Position numbers and translations under genes: made by a program
Origin: Guyanagaster necrorhizus
Lineage: Eukaryota; Basidiomycota; Agaricomycetes; Agaricales; Physalacriaceae
Direction of reading: 5' to 3'
Length of the DNA stretch: 64,000 nt
Assembly: GCF_019112545.1 (NCBI RefSeq)
Contig: NW_025064892.1
Span: forward strand, 663,921-727,920
In this document: positions 1 to 10,165 of the stretch, in pieces
How the letters are laid out: each line of letters begins with the position of its first letter
Numbering within the stretch: position 1 is the first letter of the stretch
Notes under the pieces: model-generated
What the model was told of the DNA's origin: nothing
The model's database searches: none
What the model saw: only the letters and a program-made list of their open reading frames with translations

Positions 1-104
1 ACTGTATTTGGTGATTGTGTATTGAGTGGTTAGGTGTTGGTGTTTGAGAGTTCATTCCTCATTCACTTCTCTTAGTCACTTAGCTGTTACCAAGCACATC
101 ATCA
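1..104. other. Unassigned left edge
   Basis: No similarity was seen to the LTR of the element that follows, although the matching LTR at the other end of that element has about 280 further bases at this place. It may be a piece of another element joined by deletion, or the host of a truncated insertion. No gene is seen. Confidence 0.4.
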
Positions 105-288
105 CTCTCACTGGTAAATCTCCAGCTTTGAGCTAAAGTTTATTCATGCCATTCTACTCTTGAGCCAGTCTTAAGGCCTTGTGACACATCAAGCAAATAG
201 CATATCAGTAAACTCAGTTGACTTCCCAAAGTGTAAGGAAGCTTCTGTTTATCATATGTTATAGCTCATATGATGCTTGGGTTTAACA
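105..288 (+). repeat. W1 5' LTR, truncated at its 5' side
   Basis: Aligns with 7830-8014: the shared stretch runs from CTCACTCTCACTGGTAAATC through the GTGACACATCAAG block to the terminal TTTAACA. The U3 portion is missing. The left junction near 105 is approximate. Confidence 0.85.
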
Positions 289-303
289 ATTAGCTTCTCT
301 TTC

Positions 304-3300
304 TCAAGCCTAATTGTGCTGAGAAACTGAATGCCTCTCATCCTTAATTCCTCAGACCCTAACTTTACCCATGAGTTCTTCAAACTCCTTGCTGCCATCA
401 TCGAAACATTACTAGGATTATTGGTGATCATACAGCTGTGCTGTAGACACCAATCAATCACTGCCTGAGCAATCTGACACTATTAAGAATTTCAACATAT
501 CAAAACTATCTTATGAAATGTCACCCCCAATCTCTCTCTCCACAATATCCCTCTCTCTGCCAGACAGTTCTTTTGACCCTCAGAGAGAACAGGATCTGAA
601 ACTATCTCTAAAAGCTCACCTGAAGGGTATTCTGAGAAAGAAGAAGAATATTGATACTCACTCTGATCTCTGACAGCAGTCATCAGAGACCCTGGCAACT
701 CTTAGGTTACAGGGTTTTGAGGACCAACCCTTTGATGAGCCAGCCATCCTAGAAGTGCTACCTGCAGCTCCACAAGAACCAACCTCTCGATGGCTTCTGC
801 ATCTAGTATTGAATGTCATGCCAGAGACTCTCTTGATGTCTCTAGGATGGCTCAAGAGGGTGGAAGTCCCCATAATAGCACCCACAACTCCTTATACACA
901 ACTCCAGCAGGAAGCAGTGAAAGCCTCTCTGTAGAGTTATATGTTGGAAACATGAGCACTGACAGCAAAGGAAATAGAACAGGGGTCATCTGAACTGATG
1001 ACCCATTCTTCAACTACAGAAGTGAGGAGAAACAATAGTGGCAAGCAGCAGGAGAAGCTGCAGATCAAGCAGAAGCTGCAGAATGAACAGATGCTGTTAA
1101 GTGTCTTGCTCTTTAGCTGGAGAATCTCACTTCAAGCAGAAGCAGAAGCCTATGAATATCACCTACACCACTACAACCAGCTGACTCTATCAATCTAGTC
1201 CTCCCTCCAGAGGACCAGATCTGACAAAATGATTCTCTTATCAAGTACTTTACTGAGCAAGCATACAGCAAGTATGAGGCAGTCTGAGAGAATGCCCTCT
1301 TCAGATGATACCTATGGGTCTGAGAGGCAGCAGATTGAAGATGGGGCTCTGGAAGCTCTGGAACTTCCACTTTGGACTGAACCCTTATCAAGTTCAACAT
1401 TGTCTTCAGAGAGCCAAGCACCCCTGCCCAGTCTGAGTATGACCCATGGTCAGAGACCTCTGAGGGCACTATCCACATGAACAATATCCACTAGAGAGCA
1501 TCACTCAATCTCAACAACAACTGCCTATTATCATATAGGACTGATTCTATTGCTCAGACCAATAATATCTCAGAAAGAGCAAGAGACCTATCCAGCATCA
1601 GAGAAGACTTTGGAGGCAATGAGGAGCATCTCAACCCCACCAGAGATCTCAAGTGAATCCTGAATGGGCATATTGCCTCACTCTTCCTCCAACTCTGATT
1701 CTACTAAAACTTCCACAGATATTACCAAGCAGTGATGATAGAAGCAGCAAGGGTTGAGAAGCAGCAACAGACCCAGCTACAATCCTCCTCAAGTCCTGAG
1801 CCTGGACTCAGCAATGCTAGGCCCAGCACTTAATATCCTCAACCAGGATGCTTCAGCAGATTATAATCTGTGTGACAACTCCCTCCTCAAGAGAGACACA
1901 GAAGAGATGGATACCAAGAGACTTGAGGAGAGAGAGGTTGAGGACCCACTCTCTGAATGGGAAAGTATGTTCTTGCAACAACCAACAGAGAAGGAGCTAG
2001 CCAAAAAGGTGCAGGAGAAGCACCAGATGGAGTTTTTACAGCTGTACCAGGAAGAGGCAGCTATGCTATGGAAGAATGACACCTGGTTGGTGTTGTCTAT
2101 GGGACTCAGATATATCACTGCCAATAGAGTCAAGTGAGTGGATATTCTGCAACATGCTGCCACTGAGCAGGCAATTTTTATATTTAATGAAAGACATTTA
2201 GATCATCAGATAGTGTCTTTACCATCTTATAAGTCCAAATTTGATATTACTCCAATGTCATGGATGCTGAGCATCATGCCAAGCAGAGCTGTGTACATGG
2301 CACTATCAATCTGAAGTGCTGCTTCATCCTAATACATGTTCACCACTTCTGCCATCTGGAGTATAGCATTCCAGCTTACCCAGAGCCATCCTTGGCTGTG
2401 AGATCCTTACCAAAACCTGTGGAAACAGCTGACATGCCAACCCTTTGTCAGGCAACCACTCTCTGATGAGGCCACTGAAAGTGGTGGAGGAAAGAAACTG
2501 GTTCAAGATGATCCTGAAGTAGTTTGACTCAGATTCACCATCAAGAATAGGGTAATTATCTGCAAAGAAGAAGCACTCTGAGGGAGCCTGGTCACAGACA
2601 ACAACTCTCTCCATTTGTTTTCTGGACTATCAACTGACTGGTGGCAACCTCTTTTTTTAAAATGGCCCAATCTGATGGGCCTGCTCTCTGAGAATGCTGC
2701 AGTCCTGAACTGCTGATCTGACTTACTTCAGAAGCCCCATCCCTTCAAAGGCATCTCTAATGACATCAACCACTTTCTGATCAACTGTGAGCAGTATTTT
2801 GAGATATACATCAGCTACCTTAGGACTGTCATGAATAAGGTCATCTTTGCTGCCTCATATCTTGAGGAAAAAGCTAAAACATGGTGAATCTTCATTTCCC
2901 CTAACTTCTAATCATCAACTCAGGAACACTACTGGTACCCCTCATGGCCCATCTTTAAACAAATGCTTCATAACAAATTCATTGACCTAGCAGTACAAGA
3001 AGTCCATAAGCAAAAGATTAAGAATTATAAGATAGGAGATAAGATGGCAACTAATTACTTTGATGAGTTGGAGAGGCTCATGAAGCTCACTGGCATCCAG
3101 AATAATATGACCAACAACAGCTGTATAGTCAAGGTCCTCAAGTGAGGAGTCCTCTTCTCATACATTATGATGATCTCAGCAATCAGCATCAAAGCTCTGA
3201 TGCTGATCGACTATGACAAATGGAAGGAGCAGATCATCAAAATATACAAGAAGCAACAAAGGCAGAAAGTGGAACAGTCAACCCTGCAAAATTATATGAA

Positions 3301-3631
3301 GAAGTCTACTCTGCCAACTCTGAACAAATCATTGGGGACAATTGCTGAGAAATCACAGGGATCCTCTATGGCCTTGCCATTATACAGCATGCAGAAGACA
3401 GGAACTGAGATGACATACACTGGGGTAGAGAAGCCTATAGACATTAATCAGATAAAGAAGGAGGGCAAGTGCTTCAACTGCAGCCAAAAGAGCCATATGG
3501 TGAAGGACTGCCCAAAGAAGAAGCATACTCACAAGAACATATAGGCACAGATCGCTGAGCTTCAAAAGGAAGAAGAATAACTCAGCACAGAAATAAAGGT
3601 GGAGAAGGTAAAGACAGGGCCAGTCAGTGAG
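304..3631 (+). pseudogene. gag: W1 ORF1/gag
   Basis: Structural Gag-type polyprotein, decayed. In order it has: a 23-residue hydrophobic run at 376-444 (FFKLLAAIIETLLGLLVIIQ...); a long low-complexity Ser/Gln/Glu-rich region (about 490-2150) shared with the other G1 copies; a capsid-like region at about 2700-3200 (NCEQYFE, then FKQMLHNKFIDLAVQEVHK); and an intact CCHC zinc knuckle CFNCSQKSHMVKDC at about 3470-3520. The knuckle should bind the RNA genome in the cytoplasmic particle. Many TGA/TAG codons interrupt the frame. A one-base deletion just before 3625, judged against X2, removes the original gag stop from frame. The start codon is uncertain. The region before the capsid (about 800 codons) is unusually long for a Gypsy gag. 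Confidence 0.8.
376..444 (+). other. Hydrophobic, membrane-helix-like segment of W1 ORF1
   Basis: 23 uninterrupted codons rich in Leu, Ile and Phe, followed after a few residues by Arg/His. The same segment is at the same place in X2 (14213-14281), B (57620-57688, - strand) and A (59243-59311, - strand). Known Ty3 Gag proteins have no such segment near the N terminus; membrane association is inferred only. Confidence 0.6.
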
Positions 3632-3642
3632 CGATTTCACTG
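3625..3642 (+). promoter_or_regulatory. Inverted repeat at gag/pol junction (possible recoding hairpin), W1
   Basis: CAGTGAGCGATTTCACTG: perfect 6-base arms CAGTGA/TCACTG around a 6-base loop. The same element sits at the gag stop in X2, B and Z. In X2, B and Z the TGA of the left arm is the gag stop, and pol is open in the -1 frame across it. Confidence 0.45.
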
Positions 3643-6600
3643 CACTGGCTGAAGGACTTCACAGTGTGTGAACAATAGCCACTGAGCAGACTAATACTCT
3701 CTCTGTAGTTACACATATGCCTAACTTATGCATGCATTTGGATATACCTAATATGACTTTCATTTCACATATCCAAGAATTGTTGGAACCAAAAACTCAA
3801 ATGTCTTCAGGCTAAACAGGAGAAGAGACCCCCAAAACATGGCTTAAGCCCTTCAACACCAAGTGGACATGGCATGCCATCAAGGAAGCATCAACTGAGG
3901 AAGTGGCAAAAGCCATACTCAAAAACTGAGTATACAAGGCCTGAGCTGAAGAAATAATTGATGAAATGATTGAAGGGATCAGGAAGACAGAGAGATGCCA
4001 AGCCCTTGAGTGGCTTGACAAATTATGTGGGCCAAGATATTTTATCTGGTGAACCAAGACTACTGGATGAGATTTGACCATTAAAGCCTAAATAGAGACC
4101 CTTACAAACTAGGCCACCCATGCTATCACCATTCTAGTAGACAGTGGATGCATCAAAAGCTCAATTAACCATGTCTTCATTGACAAGCATAGACTACCAA
4201 CCTAGGCCACCATAGCCCCAATCCCAGTATACAATGTAGACAGAACAAAGAACCAGACTAGGTTGATTACTAAATTCATCAAACTCAGAATGACCATCAG
4301 AGACCATTCAGAAAGAATCAATCTGGCTGTGATGGACCTCAGAACCAAGGAAGTCTTCCTAGAACATGACTGATTGATCAGGTACAACTCACTGATCAAC
4401 TGAAAAACCAGCAAAATAACTTTTGTCCAGTGCAAATGCTGAAAGTTACCCTTCAAATAGCCTGATGAAGATCCAGAGAACTGATGGGATGAGAAGATGG
4501 AGAATGGAGAAACTATTCTGGCCATTGATATTCAAGAAAAAATGTGCATTCAGGCAATGCATCATGCCAAAGCAAATGCAAAGAAGGAGGAAAAGATATT
4601 CAAGAAGTTAGTCTCTGAATGAGCACAGGACTACAGAGACCTCTTCAAAAAAAAGAGCTTTAATAAGCTCCCTGAATCAAAACTGTGGGATCATGCCATC
4701 AAGCTAATCCCAAATGCCAATGCAAACCTTGATTGCAAAACTTATCCCTTAGAGAATAACGAGCAACAGAAACTTGATATGTTTCTGAATGAAAATCTTT
4801 CTAGTGGAAGGATTCAACTATCTAAGTCACCAATGGCATCTCCATTCTTTTTCATCAAAAAGAAGAATGGAAAGCTTCGACCCATCCAAGACTATCAAAA
4901 GCTTAATGAGATGACCATCAAAAATCGATATTCTCTTCTATTAATTTCAGAACTGATGGATAAGCTCCAGAGAGCCAAGTATTATATCAAGCTTGATGTC
5001 TGGTAGAGATATAATAATGTACAGATCAAGGAGGGTGATGAGTGAAAGACCATATTCTGAATGAACCAAGAGCTGTTCAAACTCATAGTGATGCTTTTCA
5101 GCCTCACTAACTCACCAGCCACCTTTCAGTGGATAATGAATGATATATTCAAGGATCTCATTGCCACTGAGAAGATCACAATTTATCTGAACAACATCCT
5201 AATCATATCAAAGACAAAGAAGGAATATGAAAGGCTAGTATGACAAGTGTTAGCCTTAATGAGGAAGCACAAACTTTTTCTCAAAGCAGAAAAGTGCAAC
5301 TTCAAGGTACTACAAACCAAATATCTCAGAGTGATAATCAGCAAAGAGAGTATCTGTATAGACCCAATCAAGGTGGCTGAGATGGTGGAATGGCCAGAAC
5401 TAAGAAAAAAGAAAGAGCTTCAATCATTCCTGGGGTTCACTAATTTCTACTGATGCTTTATCTAGGACTATAGTAAAGTCATCCAACTAATGACCCAGCT
5501 GACAGAAAATGCTCCCTGAGCATAGGGCCCATCTCAGCAGACAGTCTTTGATAATCTAAAGAAATGACTTACAGAGAACATGATACTGGCAATCTCAATA
5601 TAAGAAGAGAGATTCCAAGTTGAGGCTGACTTGAGTGAGAGAGCCATTGGTGTAGTCTTCTCACAGGGACAGGACAGGAAATAGAGGCCAGTAGCCTTCT
5701 TGTTAAAAGCCCTAACCATCATCAAGCAGAACTATGAAATCTATGACAAAGAGCTACTGGCAATCATATTGGTATTAGAGGAATGATGGCATTATCTGAT
5801 TGAGGTGACTCAAACCTTTGAAATCTGGATGAATCATCAAAACCTTTGATATTTCTGACAACTCCAAAAACTCAATTGACAACAAGCACAATGAGTCACT
5901 GAGCTCAGTCAGTATCTATATACTCTTTATCATAAAGCAGAAACCACCAACAAGAAGGCAGACTTACTAAGTCAATGAGCTGACCACAATCAGAGGGAGC
6001 ATGACAATAAAGGGATAGTATTGATCTGCCCAGAACATTTCAGGGCTATGATCATGCCAACAGAAGAAGAGATCCACAAAAAGATCAAAAGCACAACTAG
6101 AAACATGAGTCAGTGGAATCAGCAGATAGCTCTATCCCTGAACCATGAATGTGGAATGATAAAGGAGGAAGAGATGATTCAGTATGATAACTGAATCTAT
6201 ATATCATACAATCAGACACTACATAGTAAAATCATCACTACCTGTTATGATCATGCAACAGCAGGCCACTTAGAGATCTCTAAGACAAAGGAATTGGTCT
6301 TATAAGAATACTGATGGCCTAAGATGGGCAAAGACATTACTAAGTATATTAAGGCATGCAAAGTATGTCAATGCAGCAAGTCCTCTACCCAACTGCAAGC
6401 AGCACTGCTCCATCTGAATGAAGTACCATCATCACTATAGACCCACATTTCAGTGGACATGGTAACTAGGCTGCTGGACTGTAATGGCTATAATGCCATC
6501 ATTGTCATAGTTGATTGATTCTCAAAGGCTATTATACCTATAGTCTGCTTCATGGAATTAACATCTGAGGGATGGGCAAAAATCCTTTGCAACAAGGTAT

Positions 6601-7515
6601 ACACTAAACACAGCATGCCTTAAATCATTATCTCCAACCACAGCCCACAATTCATCTCTAAATTCTTGAACAATCTTTATTGCCTATTAAACATCAAATG
6701 AAACACCTTGACTGTATATCATCCTCAGACAGATAGGCAGACAGAACACATCAATCAGAAGATTGAAAAATATCTCTCACTATTCATCAACTATCAACAA
6801 GATGACTGGACAGAGTGGCTTGCACTCACTGCATTCCAACACAATAATTATATATACTCTGCAACAGGAAAGACCTCTTTCTTCATCAACCATGGAAGAT
6901 ATTCTTATATCACTCAAACCAAATAGACCCACACCTCTATGCCAGCATCCTCTGACTTTACCACTATGATAGCAACAATCCATGATGAAACTAAAGCAGC
7001 TCTCAAAAAGGCTGCTGCCTCTATGAAAAAATATTATGACAAACACCACCATGTGGCTTATATCTATTCATACAATGATAAGGTATAGCTAGACACAACA
7101 AATCTCCACCTATCACACCCTAAATACAAACTTGATGACAAATAAACAGGGCCCTTTATTATCCTCTCAAAAATTGATAACTCTACATATAAATTGCAGT
7201 TACCAAAGAACTGGAAGATTCATAATGTCTTCAATGAATCTCTCCTAACACCCTATATCATGCCAGCATTCCCAAATCAAGAACAACTGCCACTGCTGCC
7301 TCCTGACCTGATTGATGATAAAGAACACTATGAAATTGATCAGATCTTAAATTATAAACTTTAAAAAGTACAGATGAAAGAGAGGAGGATGACAACAACA
7401 GTGGATTATCTAGTCAGTTGGAAAGGTTACAGACCTGAGTCCAATCAGTAGATCAACAAAAAATGCATAAACACCGATGATGCTATTCAGGACTATGAAT
7501 CATCCCTAAATTAAG
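3627..7515 (+). pseudogene. pol: W1 pol: protease, reverse transcriptase, RNase H, integrase, chromodomain
   Basis: Order visible: aspartic protease with DSG intact at about 4140 (ILVDSGCIKSSINH); RT from about 4780 (SPMASPFFFIKKKNGKLRPI) with the catalytic YLDD changed to YLNN near 5190; RNase H about 5600-5990; integrase with HHCC finger about 6245-6380 and core about 6420-6900 (VYHPQTDRQTEHINQ, Glu kept; the middle Asp is Asn in IISNHSPQF); chromodomain about 7320-7505 (DYLVSWKGYRPESNQ). Protease and RT share one frame. Many in-frame stops (e.g. LDVW then TAG) make it inactive. The chromodomain of this family would tether integration to methylated-histone chromatin. Confidence 0.88.
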
Positions 7516-7534
7516 CTATCAGAACGATAGTCTT

Positions 7535-7547
7535 AAGAAGGAGATAA
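7535..7547 (+). other. W1 polypurine tract
   Basis: AAGAAGGAGATAA abuts the 3' LTR (TGTTATAATT), the usual primer site for plus-strand DNA synthesis. The cognate site in X2 is AAGGAGGGGGTAA. Confidence 0.75.
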
Positions 7548-8014
7548 TGTTATAATTTTCTTACCTTTTTCTTTTCAATCGTGTGATTGACCTCTATTTA
7601 TGCTTAGTCAGGGTGTCAACCAAAGCACTTAAGATCATGGGATAGGGCTTAGTCAGCATAACTAGCCAAGTCTGTCATTGTCTTTTGATGTGACAATGCT
7701 ACTGACAATGCACAATCATTCTTTTATATACAGTAATGACACTCAAGGACAAGAAGCACAAAGAACTCAACAACACACAATTAGCAGTAGTATTATTAGC
7801 CATGACATGTACAGTATTTAAGAATGCTCACTCTCACTGGTAAATCCCCAGCTTCAAGCTAAAGTTTATTCACACTATTTTACTCTTAAGTCAGTCTTAA
7901 GGCCTTGTGACACATCAAGTGAATAGCATATCAGTGAACTCAGTCAACTTCCTGAAGTGTGAGGGAGCTTCTGTTTATCACATGTTATAGCTCATGTGAT
8001 GCTTGGGTCTAACA
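7548..8014 (+). repeat. W1 3' LTR
   Basis: 467 bases, starts TGTTATAATTTTC and ends GGGTCTAACA. It contains a TATA-like TATTTAAG near 7814, just before the conserved CTCACTCTCACTGG block. The flank after it is CTCCT. Confidence 0.92.
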
Positions 8015-9529
8015 CTCCTCTATACTTACAACAAATAGAATAAGTGATTGAAAAGTAAGATAAGATGAAATATATAGATATCCTCTAATATCAAGTAAGC
8101 AAATGAACACTAACAAGAATTCTTAAATACACATGAGATATCAATGTCTTTTATATAAGATCTATTCTCAAGCATCAAGATCTTGAGCTTCTCTTGATAG
8201 CAACTGACAACTGCTAACTGACCTGATAGGTCAACAAGAATATCTGAGAAAAACTCAGCTGGTCTAATACTCAGACTTCATTCAGACAGTGATAACTGCT
8301 TATTCAGCTTCAGAGTTTGCTCCCTCTCAGAGAATGATAAGAATAATAATTCTGAGTCTGGCTGATCAAACAAGACTATAATATTTGACTTAGCTATTTT
8401 CTGACTTTCTAAATCAAGTCAAATGCAGAGAGCATGCTTGAATATGAGTTGTGTAAGGATTTCTTGCATATAAGCCATTGCTCTTGTCTAGACAGACTAT
8501 CACTATATAAGAGGGATGATCATCAAGAGAAATTTGTATAGCCATGGGTATAAACTATTCTAAAAAGATAGCTCAAAGAAAAGAACCTAGAAACAATCAT
8601 AAAATCCAAACTCATGGATAGACAATCATGTCTTCACCATCAGTCTCCAAATAGCTGCAGTGCTTCACTTCAACTTCCTGAATAAAACTCACATACCTAG
8701 TTATCAGTCAGTAACTGCACCCCTTTATGCTGCAGATATACTTTGATAATTACTTTTGCCTTGGTTGGATTTAGTCATAGCTATTACAGTGCTTTGTCAA
8801 TTCAACTTTCCACTCCTACTGTCCAAAACTTTGCCAATCAATGACAATCATCATGCCAGTTGCCTTAATTGCCTTGATGCCATTCTCTACAAGGAATGAA
8901 AATCCTACAAGTCATCAGTATCAATTTGAGAAAAGGGTAAGTTGAACATCCAAACAAATCTGCCTCAGACTTCTAGAGTCCAATAACAAGCATGAGAACT
9001 CATGACCATCTCCAAGAAATGATTTTGAAGAATGAGATTCTGGCTCTGGCCACAGAGGATCCTCATAACCCTCAACTTTCATTGGCATAGAAGTCCTCCA
9101 GCAGTTCATGTGATGCAGAAATGCTTATTGATAAAGGAGAGGCTGGACAGAAGGGTGAATAGAAGTGATGGTAATGTCAGAGAGCAGATATGGTTCTATA
9201 ACTTGGGCATTGTATGTCACTAGCAGAGAATTAACAAGAGTTATACAGAGGAAAGATATTATCCTTTTCCCAGGAAGATTGTTTAGATGTGTATACAGGT
9301 CCTAAAAACACCTCTTTGAAGAAGATGATCAAAATTTCCACTGGTAAGTCTGACTGGGACCTATATAGTTTTTATCAAAGAGAGATTCTTGTAGTCAGTT
9401 CAGAGCCCAGCAAATTGGAGATCCTTCAACTTGTTCTCTCAAGTGGCAAGCTAGAAAGGTATGATGAAAAGTGCATTAGAGTATGACTCCTAAGCAGAGC
9501 TGGCTGGAGAGTAGGGTAAAGGTGATGTA
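8015..9529. other. Unclassified degenerate sequence
   Basis: About 1.5 kb with no LTR ends and no domain I recognise. The - strand has low stop density over 8921-9109 (a 62-codon open stretch with PEPESHSSKSFLGDGHEF), and weaker readable stretches continue leftwards to about 8460. This suggests an old, decayed coding element on the - strand, possibly a transposon relic. CpG is absent here too, as in the transposons. No host gene can be supported. Confidence 0.4.
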
Positions 9530-9766
9530 CAGTCAACTCTCCAATAATCCATACCTCCAATAACCCATAGTCTCCCATACCCCATAGATTTTTGGATCCA
9601 TTGACCTCATTCACAGAGAAATTAATGCCATAAATCCATACCACATACCACATAGCTTTTTCCAAGAATCTGCTCTCTGATAACCCATAGATACTTAGTC
9701 ATTGTGCTGACAGTAGCATCTAGTGATGTCAATTTAAGAGAGCCAGATGGTTACTATGTTGGGGCT
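9530..9766. mobile_element. Possible left end of a Tc1/mariner-pogo-like element
   Basis: TA followed by CAGTCAACTCTCCAATAATC at 9528-9549 resembles a pogo-type terminal repeat: the pogo element at 25135 starts CAGTTGACTATCTCACAATG after TA. Motifs of the type AATAACCCATAG recur at about 9552 and 9680. V interrupts it at 9767, and the matching right end is not visible. Inference only. Confidence 0.3.
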
Positions 9767-9978
9767 TGTTACAAGTCATTCCACAGCCCAATACTTTTAT
9801 CTGATGTTTTTCCCTCTTTCTCTCATCTCCCTGGTTTAGCCTATATTTGTTATTTCTACTATATATATAAGCCAGTACATGTATTGTAGCAGGAGGTTTC
9901 TGCAATCAACCAGGTCTTTATGCCTGTCAGTGACTGCATGAGCCTTTCATGAGAGAAGTGACTTTTGCCACCCTCTCA
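9767..9978 (+). repeat. V 5' LTR
   Basis: 212 bases. Carries TATATATAAGCCAGTA at about 9861-9876, a good TATA box, and pyrimidine-rich TCCCTCTTTCTCTC upstream. It aligns without net indel to 30523-30734. Confidence 0.88.
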
Positions 9979-10165
9979 TATTTTTGACAGCTCCATTGGC
10001 TTAATCTTTGCTTTTATCTTTTTCTCTCTCTCATCTGTACTTTTCTCTCTAAACTCTCTATATCTCTCTTTGTTGATATCTGGATCTCCTATAGCTTGAT
10101 CACCTGAGGACATTCCAACTTCAACACTAATATCTAATTTTCTCTCTACTTCTTGGTTTCTTAGA

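Larger units (their letters stand above)
105..8014 (+). mobile_element. W1: Ty3/Gypsy LTR retrotransposon, family G1, 5'-truncated
   Basis: A 184-base piece of LTR at 105-288 matches the last 185 bases of the complete LTR at 7548-8014 (both end in GGGTYTAACA). Between them lie gag, pol and a polypurine tract in + orientation. The order is LTR, ORF1/gag with CCHC knuckle, protease, reverse transcriptase (RT), RNase H, integrase, chromodomain, polypurine tract, LTR. With a full 5' LTR the length would be about 8.2 kb, like X2, A and B. No target duplication can be tested because the 5' end is lost. All frames are broken by transition-type stops, so it is not autonomous. Confidence 0.9.

Noticed and set aside
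289..7515. Reassigned stop codons (TGA/TAG as sense), given frequent in-frame stops at Trp, Arg and Gln positions
   Set aside because: The stops sit at different places in different copies of the same family (e.g. chromodomain Trp is a stop in B but intact in W1), and they match C-to-T or G-to-A changes. Decay explains them.
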